Positions 1 through 6,207 of a stretch of DNA of 7,099 nucleotides are shown one piece after another (the first letter of the stretch is position 1; each line of letters opens with the position of its first letter). Source of the stretch: Desulfuromonadaceae bacterium (GTDB lineage Bacteria; Desulfobacterota; Desulfuromonadia; Desulfuromonadales; Geopsychrobacteraceae); NCBI GenBank assembly GCA_013138655.1, contig WTCI01000129.1, forward strand, positions 1 to 7,099. Direction: 5' to 3'. The position numbers and the translations under genes are program-made. Under the pieces are notes generated by a model. That model was not told where the DNA came from and ran no database searches. It worked only from the letters and a program-made list of their open reading frames with translations.

Positions 1-789
1 GCTCGGGAACTGACTTTGGATGATATCAACGCTTTTGCCGGGCAGACCGGTATCGAATTGGAATGTTTTGTTCATGGCGCCATGTGCGTGGCCCACTCCG
101 GGCGGTGTCTGCTTTCGGCAGCATTGCTCGGACGCAGTGCCAACCGTGGCGATTGCGCCCAACCCTGTCGCTGGAATTATGCACTGGTGGAAGAGACTCG
201 TCCCCTCGAAAGTTTCGCTATCGAAGAAGATACCCGCGGCACCTATATCATGAACAGCCGTGATCTCTGCTTGGTCAATCAACTGCCGCAGCTGATTGCT
301 GCCGGGATCCGCAGTTTTAAAGTTGAAGGACGGATGAAGAGCCTCTACTACGTGGCAACAGCGGCCCGCATCTACCGTGATGCCATTGATCGGCTCTGCG
401 AAGACCCGACCGATGTTGATCCAGATTGGCGCGCGGAATTGGAAAAGGTCAGCCATCGTCCCTACGATACCGGCTTTTTGCTCGGCAGTGATGATGCGAA
501 AATCCACCCGAGCGATACCCACTACATTAGGACTCATGATTTCGTCGGTTTTGTCCGCCGTGATGATAAGGGTCTCTGGGTGGAAGGACGCAACCGTTTT
601 TTGTTGGGAGATGAGGTTGAACTGATCGGTCCACAAATGCGTCAGCAAAAATTTCGGGCCGACGAAATTCTCTCTCTGACAGGACAACCACTGCCCGCGG
701 GACAACCGAATTCGCAATTGCGTTTACAGCTTCCTGTCTGGGCAGAAGAGGGCGATCTGATTCGTCGTAAACGACCGGAAATAATATGA
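1..789 (+). CDS. U32-family protein (peptidase U32 / TrhP-like tRNA hydroxylation), 3' part
   Basis: C-terminal 262 residues of a protein whose start lies left of the window; the frame is open to base 1, so the TTG at 16 is only an internal codon. The U32 signature is clear: GRCLLS (34-39), a NRG-x-CAQPCRW block (48-58), NSRDLC (85-90) and FKVEGRMKS (106-114), then a beta-rich tail with a GDEVELIGP-type motif. Cysteines 29, 36, 52 and 90 are spaced about like the [4Fe-4S] ligands of the U32 proteins UbiU/UbiV, so iron-sulfur binding is plausible. The family was named as peptidases, but characterised members (TrhP, RlhA, UbiU/V) act in RNA or ubiquinone hydroxylation. TrhP, which prepares 5-hydroxyuridine at tRNA wobble position 34, is my best guess; the subfamily cannot be fixed from a fragment. 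Its TGA overlaps the next gene's ATG (ATGA), which implies translational coupling. Confidence 0.9.
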   Translation, partial: ARELTLDDINAFAGQTGIELECFVHGAMCVAHSGRCLLSAALLGRSANRGDCAQPCRWNYALVEETRPLESFAIEEDTRGTYIMNSRDLCLVNQLPQLIAAGIRSFKVEGRMKSLYYVATAARIYRDAIDRLCEDPTDVDPDWRAELEKVSHRPYDTGFLLGSDDAKIHPSDTHYIRTHDFVGFVRRDDKGLWVEGRNRFLLGDEVELIGPQMRQQKFRADEILSLTGQPLPAGQPNSQLRLQLPVWAEEGDLIRRKRPEII

Positions 790-2030
790 AACTCCTGTTG
801 TTCTATTTTTATCTGTTGGTCGCGGGTATTCGTTTCGCACTTGACTGGCTCAATATGCGTCATCGAGACAAGGCCCACGATCCTTTGCCGGCGGTTTTTG
901 CCGGACAGATTGATGAGGAGCGACTCCGACATAGCGATGCCTATGCGCTGGCGGGTGACCGGCTCGGTTTGGTCAAGGAGGGTATCACGGTCGTTCTGGT
1001 CCTGCTGTTTTTGTTCAGCGGCCTGCTTCCTTGGTATGATCAGTTGATCTCTGCCTGGACGGGAAGTTTCATTCTCGGCGGCCTCTATTTTTTTGCTCTC
1101 CTGACGCTGGTGCAGATGCTGGTAAAAATCCCTTTTTCTCTTTATCAGAACTTCGTCCTTGAAGAACGTTTCGGTTTTAATCGTATGAGCTTCAAGCTCT
1201 GGCTGGCCGATCTGCTCAAGGCTTTTCTGGTCGAAACGGTCCTTTTTACCTTGCTGGTCGGCGGTACTCTCTGGTTAATCGAAAAACTGCCACAGAGTTG
1301 GTGGCTCTGGGTGTGGGGATTCTGGGGTGGGATGACCCTGTTTCTGCTATACCTTTCCCCCTACCTGATCGAACCGCTTTTTTTCAAGTTCACTCCGTTG
1401 GCCAAGCCTGAACTGGAAGAGGAGGTGCGTGAGTTATTGCAGAAGGCCGGTGTCCAGGCGGGAAAGGTGCAACAGGTTGATGCCTCGCGGCGCAATAGCC
1501 ACAGTAATGCCTATTTTACCGGCATCGGCAAGGTCAAGCGGGTGGTGCTTTTCGATACCCTGATCGAACAATTAAGTGACAAAGAATTGCTGGCTGTTCT
1601 GGCTCATGAGCTGGGGCATTGGCGCTGCGGTCATTTGCGACAGCGGTTGATCAAGAGTCAACTGGTGACTCTGCTCAGTTGCTGGATAGCTTTTACAGTG
1701 CTGAACAGTAACGTCCTTCCCGGTTGGCTTGGACTGAATGAACTTTCCTTTGCCGGCCAGGTGTTTCTGCTTGGCTGGCTGGTCTCCCTGTTCGGCTTTT
1801 TCTGGACCCCGATCGGCAGCTGGTGGTCGCGACGGCAGGAACGACAGGCTGACCAGTTTGCCATTGATCTAGTCGGCGGTGGTCGCGAGTTGGCTTCCGG
1901 GCTGGTCAAGTTGGCTCGTGAGAATTTGAGCAGCCTATTCCCTCACCCTCTTTATGTGGCCATTTATTATTCACATCCACCGTTGGTGGAGAGGGTGTTG
2001 TGGTTAGAGAAGGGGAAACGAGCGAACTAG
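786..2030 (+). CDS. M48 family membrane metalloprotease, Ste24/CAAX-protease type
   Basis: Complete 414-residue integral-membrane zinc protease. Hydrophobic segments lie near residues 3-20, 66-83, 94-113, 143-165, 172-196, 292-309 and 322-342, which fits the seven-helix Ste24 fold. The zinc site is visible: HELGH at 274-278 (ligands H274 and H278, catalytic E275) and a third ligand, E352, in ERQAD. The Ste24-specific block SRRNSHSNAYFTG (234-246) is intact, and the tail ends with YSHPPLVER (395-403). In eukaryotes the family trims prenylated CAAX proteins. Bacteria lack that pathway, so a role in turnover of membrane proteins or peptides is more likely (inference). The ATG overlaps the U32 stop; GGAA five bases upstream is a modest ribosome site. 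The last codons and the TAG stop fall at or within the outer arm of a palindromic repeat, so the final residue and stop may come from that element. Confidence 0.93.
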   Translation: MKLLLFYFYLLVAGIRFALDWLNMRHRDKAHDPLPAVFAGQIDEERLRHSDAYALAGDRLGLVKEGITVVLVLLFLFSGLLPWYDQLISAWTGSFILGGLYFFALLTLVQMLVKIPFSLYQNFVLEERFGFNRMSFKLWLADLLKAFLVETVLFTLLVGGTLWLIEKLPQSWWLWVWGFWGGMTLFLLYLSPYLIEPLFFKFTPLAKPELEEEVRELLQKAGVQAGKVQQVDASRRNSHSNAYFTGIGKVKRVVLFDTLIEQLSDKELLAVLAHELGHWRCGHLRQRLIKSQLVTLLSCWIAFTVLNSNVLPGWLGLNELSFAGQVFLLGWLVSLFGFFWTPIGSWWSRRQERQADQFAIDLVGGGRELASGLVKLARENLSSLFPHPLYVAIYYSHPPLVERVLWLEKGKRAN

Positions 2031-2195
2031 TGCCCCGTGCGGCTAATCCTGTCTTCTAATTCTGGCCCTTTTCGGCGCTGCCCGCGTTGCGCCAACTTGA
2101 CTTAACGCACGGCTAGGCCTGCGTTGGCGCCGCCTTGGCAGCACCAAAAATGTCTCAGAATTCATTGACACGACTAACCACACGGGGTACTAGTT
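2025..2195. repeat. Imperfect palindromic repeat, about 171 bp (MITE-like)
   Basis: The outer 21 bases (2025-2045) match the reverse complement of 2175-2195 with three mismatches; both arms carry ACTAGT followed by CCCCGTG. The complementarity continues inward: AATTCTG, then a TTTTCGGCGCTGCC-like block, then GCGCCAAC, recur inverted in the two halves with one indel, roughly 70% identity by eye. The centre is a small hairpin, AACGCA (2104-2109) with TGCGTT (2120-2125) and GGC/GCC around a TAG loop. No coding potential is seen inside. The whole unit should fold as one long hairpin, as a non-autonomous mobile element or a dispersed intergenic palindrome would. It overlaps the last two codons of the M48 protease gene. 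I think similar elements occur in Desulfuromonadales, but copy number here is unknown. Confidence 0.75.
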
Positions 2196-2241
2196 TTCAT
2201 CCGGAAACGGCCCCACCCCCTGTGTCTGTCCACTCCGCCGG

Positions 2242-2294
2242 GCAAACAACAAAAAAGGCCGAAGCAAACCGCTCCGGCCTTTTTTGTTGTTTGC
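2242..2294. terminator. Strong intrinsic terminator, probably bidirectional
   Basis: A perfect 20-bp inverted repeat pairs 2242-2261 with 2275-2294. After one mismatch the inner AGC/GCT extends it, leaving a five-base loop. The core is GGCCG/CGGCC flanked by A6 on the left and T6 on the right, so it offers a U-tract on either strand. It lies 9 bases past the stop of the minus-strand zinc-ribbon gene and also downstream of the plus-strand protease gene, and so can insulate the converging transcripts. Confidence 0.88.
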
Positions 2295-2303
2295 GAAATA
2301 CGT

Positions 2304-2459
2304 TTAACCAAGATAAAGACTGTAATTACGAGCCCGATTTGCCAAAATAGTTGGATCAACGAGCTCACCACAAGCACAGCACTTCCAAGCATCAAAAGCA
2401 CGGACAAAATCATAATACTTCTCTGAGGACATCCTTCCCTTACACTTAGGACACTTCAT
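2304..2459 (-). CDS. Small zinc-ribbon protein, 51 aa, function unknown
   Basis: A short gene whose ATG (2457-2459) is preceded by GGGAGG (2466-2471) at a six-base spacing, an excellent ribosome site. The product starts MKCPKCKGRM and has two CxxC knuckles, C3/C6 and C27/C30, separated by 20 residues, the layout of a zinc ribbon. An extra C28 sits in the second knuckle. The middle (YYDFVRAFDAW, 15-25) is aromatic and acidic; the tail reads GELVDP, then LANRARNYSL. I recall similar short proteins in deltaproteobacteria, generally called hypothetical, but cannot name a family or role. Nucleic-acid or protein binding is only an inference from the fold. The gene stands alone, ends next to a strong terminator, and has a weak candidate promoter upstream. 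Coding status is supported by the ribosome site, the paired cysteines and the neat terminator spacing. Confidence 0.82.
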   Translation of the reverse strand: MKCPKCKGRMSSEKYYDFVRAFDAWKCCACGELVDPTILANRARNYSLYLG

Positions 2460-2485
2460 TTTTTTCCTCCCGGATTCTCAAGGTT

Positions 2486-2513
2486 AATGTACAACATTTT
2501 TGCAATCAACCAA
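2486..2513 (-). promoter_or_regulatory. Candidate promoter of the zinc-ribbon gene
   Basis: On the minus strand TTGGTT (2508-2513) and TACATT (2486-2491) are separated by 16 bases, a fair sigma-70 match. Transcription would start near 2479, giving a leader of about 20 bases that includes the GGGAGG site. The boxes are imperfect and the region is AT-rich, so a chance match is possible. Confidence 0.35.
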
Positions 2514-2519
2514 CGAACA

Positions 2520-2918
2520 CAAAAAAACAGATTTCCATGCTCTCCCCTGCTAATACACGTGCTGTGCCAAAAACATTACAAAAGCACTCTCCCATTAAAA
2601 TCCAACATAAAAGCAACACAACTTCAAAGGGTTACACAGAAAGTTCTGAAAAAACGGCGCACAGAAAAGGCGGAAGAAAACCCTCAGCTATTTCGGAATG
2701 AAAAGAAAAACCAACATCGTCAATTTAATGACGGAAATTCAGGGGACGACGACTAAATGCTTAGCATCCATAAACTTTTAACAAAGCCTAAGCACATGAA
2801 TTATTTATCATTATTGACTGGCAAAATGAACCGGAGAAGCGGATAACCCGGCACAGTTATGAACCCTGAATTTATCTGGATAGGAATAAGAATTGGATCT
2901 ACGGATTACGAGAGGACT
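2520..2918. other. AT-rich intergenic stretch without a credible gene
   Basis: About 400 bases, visibly richer in A/T than the flanking genes. The open frames here lack a good ribosome site and show no recognisable protein features. A small inverted repeat, TGCTTAG (2758-2764) with CTAAGCA (2788-2794), is present. Just before it, AAATTCAGGGGACGACGACT (2736-2755) resembles the TTCAGGGGAC motif that I recall flanking REP-associated (Y1) transposase genes in deltaproteobacteria, but no transposase is present. The stretch may be decayed mobile DNA; nothing firmer can be said. Confidence 0.4.
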
Positions 2919-2964
2919 CGTCAACCAATTGGCGGGTTGCAAGTGGCCCGTCAATTGGTTGACG
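2919..2964. repeat. 46-bp palindrome with 18-bp arms
   Basis: CGTCAACCAATTG (2919-2931) pairs perfectly with CAATTGGTTGACG (2952-2964). One G.T pair and CGGG/CCCG (2933-2936 and 2947-2950) extend the stem to 18 bp around a 10-base loop. There is no T-run on either side, so it is not itself an intrinsic terminator. It could be a dispersed repeat, an RNA-stabilising hairpin or a protein-binding palindrome. Confidence 0.7.
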
Positions 2965-2973
2965 AAAAGGTAC

Positions 2974-3008
2974 GAAAAAGCCACCTCTTTCTCGAAAAAG
3001 AGGTGGCT
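2974..3008 (-). terminator. Intrinsic terminator, minus strand (end of the lysC-cimA transcript)
   Basis: A 12-bp perfect stem, AGCCACCTCTTT (2979-2990) with AAAGAGGTGGCT (2997-3008), around a six-base loop. Read on the minus strand the stem is followed at once by TTTTTCG. It is the first U-tract terminator I see downstream of cimA, about 210 bases past that gene's stop, with two repeat hairpins between. Confidence 0.75.
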
Positions 3009-3097
3009 CAGCAATACTCTTGTATGTTAGTTCCAAAGCAAATCATACAGGACTGGTTGGTAAGAGCACTCGACCATGTCTGTCTGTTTTAGGATCG

Positions 3098-3172
3098 GTA
3101 GGGGCGCCGCTTGCTGCGTCCTGATAGCGGATCTGTAATCTGTCAAGAGGGCGCGGCAAGCAGCGCCCCTAC
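3098..3172. repeat. GC-rich hairpin repeat, GTAGGGGCG type
   Basis: Bases 3098-3121 pair with 3149-3172: 24 positions with one mismatch (3108/3162) and two G.T pairs, around a 27-base loop. The arms start and end in GTAGGGGCG / CGCCCCTAC, a form I recall as a common dispersed intergenic palindrome in many proteobacteria. It has no adjacent T-run, so termination is not its obvious role. It lies between cimA and its likely terminator. Confidence 0.75.
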
Positions 3173-3199
3173 GCGGAACATGCCATGATCAGCCGGCAA

Positions 3200-3220
3200 A
3201 GTGGGCGATGCCCACCCTAC
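3200..3220. repeat. Short hairpin repeat overlapping the cimA stop
   Basis: GTGGGC (3201-3206) and GCCCAC (3210-3215) pair around GAT; on the minus strand the unit reads GTAGGGTGGGCATCGCCCAC, a sequence I recall as a dispersed repeat in many genomes. The TAG at 3217-3219 on the minus strand is the cimA stop codon, so the repeat edge supplies the stop. Confidence 0.6.
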
Positions 3221-4785
3221 AAGTTGTCTTTATAAAGTTTATAAGTCAAAGCATCCGCCAGGGCTTGGTATGACGCTTCAATGATATTACTACTGACACC
3301 AACTGTTCCCCAACGGGAATCGTGATCGCCAGACTCGACCAACACACGGGTCATCGACTCGGTGCCCCGCCCTGCCGGCAACACCCGGACCCTATAATCG
3401 AGCAGCTTAACCTCACCCAATTGCGGGTAAAAACTTATCAAAGCCTTGCGCAACGCCATATCCAGAGCATGGACCGGACCGGTTCCATCGGCAGCCGTAT
3501 GCTCAACTTTGCCACCAACTTTGACCTTAACTGTCCCTTCCGAAACCGGCGAACGATCACTTTCGCGCAAAGTATCAATCACCCGGAAAGCCGATACCGT
3601 GAAGTAGTGTTTAAGCTTACCCATCGCTTTGAGCATCAGCAGCTCGAAAGATGCTTCTGCCCCTTCAAATTGAAATCCCTGATTTTCCAACTCTTTGATC
3701 TTTTCCAGGATTTCCATGGTAACCGGATCTTTACTGTCGAGTTTGATACCACACTCTTCAGCTTTCACCAGGATATTGGAACGACCGGACAGATCCGAAA
3801 CCAACACCCGAGTGCGGTTACCGACCAGTTCAGGACGAATATGCTCGTAGGTTTCCGGATGCCGTTGAATCGCCGAGACATGCACGCCGCCTTTATGGGC
3901 AAAAGCGGAATTACCGACGTAGGCCTGGTGCTTATTCGGAACCAGGTTGGCCAGCTCGTAAACATAACGCGAAGCACTGCGCAACATCCTCAAGCTTTCA
4001 TCGCTGAGACACTCTTTGCCAAGCTTCAACTTCAGTGAGGGAATAATCGAACAGAGGTTCGCATTTCCACAACGCTCACCAAAACCGTTCATGGTCCCCT
4101 GCACATGCATCGCTCCGCAGCTGACAGCCATCAGGGAGTTCGCCACGGCACATTCGCTATCATTGTGTGCATGGATGCCGAGCGGTGTCGAAATCACTTT
4201 TTTCACCGCGGCCATCATCGCCGGAATTTCATAAGGCATGGTGCCGCCGTTGGTGTCACAGAGAACAATACAATCGACATTGGCCGCAGCAGCCGCCTGC
4301 AGGGTCTTGATCGCATATTCAGGGTTCGCCTTGTAACCATCAAAAAAATGCTCCGCATCGTAAATCACTTCAGCCACCCTGCCTTTGAGATAAACCAGCG
4401 AATCGTTGATCAGTTCGAGGTTCTCTTCTAAAGAAATTCGCAGGGCTTCGCGGACATGAAAATCCCAGGTTTTACCAAAAATAGTCACCGCATCCGGCTC
4501 GGCCTGGATCAGCATCTGAATATTGCTATCCTCGGCCGGAGTGACCTTGGCACGGCGAGTGGATCCGAAGGCCGCTATTTTGCTGTGGTTCAGGGTTTCT
4601 TTTTTGATCGCTTCGAAAAAAGTAATGTCCTTCGGATTCGAGCCTGGCCATCCACCCTCAATATAATCGATTCCCAGCTCATCAAGACGCCTGGCAACCT
4701 GCACCTTATCCTGAACCTGAAAAGAAATATCTTCGGCCTGGGTGCCGTCCCGCAGGGTGGTATCATAAAGCTGAATCCGACTCAT
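3217..4785 (-). CDS. cimA: (R)-citramalate synthase
   Basis: Condenses pyruvate with acetyl-CoA to (R)-citramalate, the entry to threonine-independent isoleucine synthesis. At 522 residues it fits the long CimA family (TIGR00977 type) and is of the DRE-TIM metallolyase fold. Near the N-terminus [11 protein letters not shown] (6-16) carries the catalytic Arg12 and metal ligand Asp13. HAHND (205-209) gives metal ligands His205 and His207, and [11 protein letters not shown] (234-244) the Asn ligand. FAHKGGVH (295-302) holds the likely catalytic histidine. The last 130 residues form a LeuA-type allosteric domain, where isoleucine feedback is expected. I chose the ATG at 4785 because the family starts just before LYDTT; AGGA lies nine bases upstream. 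A GTG one codon earlier (4788) is possible. lysC ends 33 bases upstream with no terminator between, so the two are probably co-transcribed. Isopropylmalate or homocitrate synthase is less likely given length and motifs. Confidence 0.95.
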   Translation of the reverse strand: MSRIQLYDTTLRDGTQAEDISFQVQDKVQVARRLDELGIDYIEGGWPGSNPKDITFFEAIKKETLNHSKIAAFGSTRRAKVTPAEDSNIQMLIQAEPDAVTIFGKTWDFHVREALRISLEENLELINDSLVYLKGRVAEVIYDAEHFFDGYKANPEYAIKTLQAAAAANVDCIVLCDTNGGTMPYEIPAMMAAVKKVISTPLGIHAHNDSECAVANSLMAVSCGAMHVQGTMNGFGERCGNANLCSIIPSLKLKLGKECLSDESLRMLRSASRYVYELANLVPNKHQAYVGNSAFAHKGGVHVSAIQRHPETYEHIRPELVGNRTRVLVSDLSGRSNILVKAEECGIKLDSKDPVTMEILEKIKELENQGFQFEGAEASFELLMLKAMGKLKHYFTVSAFRVIDTLRESDRSPVSEGTVKVKVGGKVEHTAADGTGPVHALDMALRKALISFYPQLGEVKLLDYRVRVLPAGRGTESMTRVLVESGDHDSRWGTVGVSSNIIEASYQALADALTYKLYKDNL

Positions 4786-4818
4786 CACATAACATCCTTT
4801 CTCATTGGCAGTGGCGAC

Positions 4819-6051
4819 TTACCCGGCATTCTCTACCGACTTATTCAAACCGAAAGCCTCATGTAAAACCCGCACCGCCAGTTCTGTGTACTTCGCGTCA
4901 ATAACACAGGATACCTTTATTTCACTGGTTGAGATCATTTCGATATTGATCCCTTCTTCGGCAAGGGTCTCAAACATGGTCCGGGCAATCCCCGAATGGG
5001 AACGCATACCGACACCGATAATCGAAACCTTGGAAATATTCTCGTTGTGCTTGATGCCGCCGGCATTGATCGTCGGCGCAACCTCTTCAATAATTTTCAA
5101 CGCTTTTTTACAATCACCCTTAGGCACCGTAAAGGTCATGTCGGTTTTGCCATCCTGGGAGACATTCTGGATGATCATGTCAACGGTGATATTTGCCTCG
5201 CTCAATGGGGAAAATATCCGCGCGGCAATCCCCGGCTGGTCCGGCACACCTAAAATACTGATCTTTGCTTCATCCTTGTTATAGGCAATCCCTGAAACCA
5301 GCACGGTCTCCATATCCTGATCCTCCTTCATCACCAGAGTTCCCGGCTTGTCATCAAAGCTGGAACGTACATGCACCACGACGTTATATTTTTTAGCAAA
5401 TTCGACACTGCGGATCTGTAGAATTTTGGCACCCAACGAGGCCATCTCAAGCATTTCCTCGTAGGAAATTTTCTCGATTTTACGCGCGTCTGGAACCATC
5501 CGCGGATCAGTGGTAAAGACCCCGGCGACATCGGTGTAAATCTCACAGACATCCGCCTTAAGTGCGGCCGCCACGGCCACCGCTGAAGTATCCGACCCCC
5601 CTCGGCCAAGGGTCGTGATATTCCCCTGATCATCAATCCCCTGAAATCCGGCAACGATAATAATCGTCCCGTTTTTCAGATCCTCACGAACCTTCTTGTC
5701 GTCGATCTCCTTGATACGCGCCCGCGAATGAGCATGATCTGTCAGCACCGGGATTTGCGAACCGAGATAACTTTTGGCATTGTATCCCATCGATTGCAAA
5801 CACATTGACAACAGGGCAATGGTCACCTGCTCGCCGGTCGAAACCAGCACATCATACTCACGCTCGCTGGGAAATTCACTGATTTCATCGGCCAGACCGA
5901 CCAATCGGTTGGTTTCACCGGCCATGGCCGAAACAATGACGACGACATCGTTTCCATCATCAAACGTTCTGGCGACTCGACGGGCGACATTGCGAATTTT
6001 GTCCACAGTCCCCACGGAGGTCCCACCATATTTCTGCACTACCAGGGCCAT
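4819..6051 (-). CDS. lysC: Aspartate kinase (aspartokinase), catalytic plus two ACT domains
   Basis: Phosphorylates aspartate to 4-aspartyl phosphate, the first step to lysine, threonine and methionine. The 410-residue protein has the amino-acid kinase domain at about 1-245: KYGGTSVG (7-14), STGE (71-74), GRGGSDTSA (149-157) and [12 protein letters not shown] (173-184). Two ACT domains follow, near 263-325 and 342-405, with effector-site segments QNVSQDG (295-301) and STSEIKVS (374-381). These resemble the Bacillus and Corynebacterium alpha2beta2 enzymes inhibited by lysine, alone or with threonine. The ATG at 6051 has GGGGA six bases upstream and fits the family N-terminus. Upstream are a good promoter and an intrinsic terminator inside the leader. 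An internal ribosome site before codon 247 suggests a second product from the same gene. cimA follows on the same transcript. Confidence 0.96.
   Translation of the reverse strand: MALVVQKYGGTSVGTVDKIRNVARRVARTFDDGNDVVVIVSAMAGETNRLVGLADEISEFPSEREYDVLVSTGEQVTIALLSMCLQSMGYNAKSYLGSQIPVLTDHAHSRARIKEIDDKKVREDLKNGTIIIVAGFQGIDDQGNITTLGRGGSDTSAVAVAAALKADVCEIYTDVAGVFTTDPRMVPDARKIEKISYEEMLEMASLGAKILQIRSVEFAKKYNVVVHVRSSFDDKPGTLVMKEDQDMETVLVSGIAYNKDEAKISILGVPDQPGIAARIFSPLSEANITVDMIIQNVSQDGKTDMTFTVPKGDCKKALKIIEEVAPTINAGGIKHNENISKVSIIGVGMRSHSGIARTMFETLAEEGINIEMISTSEIKVSCVIDAKYTELAVRVLHEAFGLNKSVENAG
5311..5328 (-). promoter_or_regulatory. Internal ribosome-binding site and start for a LysC beta subunit
   Basis: Inside lysC, AAGGAGG (5322-5328) followed by ATC matches the 16S rRNA 3' end almost ideally and stands eight bases before an in-frame ATG (5311-5313, codon 247). 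Translation from it would run to the lysC stop at 4819 and give a 164-residue protein with both ACT domains and no kinase domain. Bacillus subtilis aspartokinase II and Corynebacterium LysC make just such a beta subunit from an internal start near codon 250. The sequence shows the site; its use is inferred. Confidence 0.65.
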
Positions 6052-6075
6052 GATCAGTCCCCTTCCTCCCTACTG

Positions 6076-6107
6076 AAAAAAACCGACAGCACAAACGGTC
6101 TGCCGGT
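6076..6107 (-). terminator. Intrinsic terminator in the lysC leader (possible attenuator)
   Basis: On the minus strand ACCGGCAG (6100-6107) pairs with CTGTCGGT (6082-6089), eight pairs with one G.U, around a ten-base loop, followed by a seven-base T-run (6076-6082). It ends about 24 bases before the lysC ATG and lies downstream of the likely lysC promoter. It would therefore cut lysC transcripts unless bypassed. It also stops read-through from tsaE. Confidence 0.7.
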
Positions 6108-6142
6108 CTAGCTGAAATGTCCTAAACTGCTGGAAAGTCTCT

Positions 6143-6171
6143 TTAATAGCAGGAAATACACGACTGGTCAA
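6143..6171 (-). promoter_or_regulatory. Likely sigma-70 promoter of lysC-cimA
   Basis: On the minus strand TTGACC (6166-6171) and TATTAA (6143-6148) are exactly 17 bases apart, a close match to the consensus. The start would be near 6136, giving a leader of about 85 bases that contains a terminator hairpin and the lysC ribosome site. It sits 37 bases past the tsaE stop, so lysC-cimA likely form their own transcription unit. Confidence 0.65.
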
Positions 6172-6207
6172 AAGCTTTTTGCCCAAGGCTTTAAGCTTGT
6201 TCAGAGG

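Noticed and set aside
2487..2756. 89-codon plus-strand open frame in the AT-rich gap
   Set aside because: The only ribosome-like site (AAGG) is three bases from the ATG, and the product is a low-complexity K/N/Q-rich chain without a recognisable motif.
2830..2880. Possible group II intron domain V remnant (GGAGAAGCGGATAACCCGGC)
   Set aside because: The bases do not form the domain V stem, and no reverse transcriptase or intron ends are present.
2919..2964. Integron attC site
   Set aside because: The palindrome is too symmetrical, has no proper RYYYAAC / GTTRRRY core pair or extrahelical bases, and no cassette gene is attached.
2811..3092. Open frames of 67 and 77 codons on opposite strands
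   Set aside because: They run through the palindrome and terminator hairpin, overlap each other and match nothing I know.
2031..3216. CRISPR array or tRNA gene in the gene-poor stretch
   Set aside because: The repeats are inverted, not evenly spaced direct repeats, and no cloverleaf with a TTCGA-type arm was seen.
3322..4038. 238-codon open frame on the plus strand inside cimA
   Set aside because: It is antisense to a well-conserved gene, shows no recognisable domain, and is explained by codon bias of cimA.
4805..5284. 159-codon plus-strand open frame opposite lysC
   Set aside because: It lies opposite the conserved ACT domains and has no protein features of its own.
6052..6207. Lysine riboswitch or T-box ahead of lysC
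   Set aside because: The leader after the promoter is only about 85 bases and lacks the conserved cores of either class.
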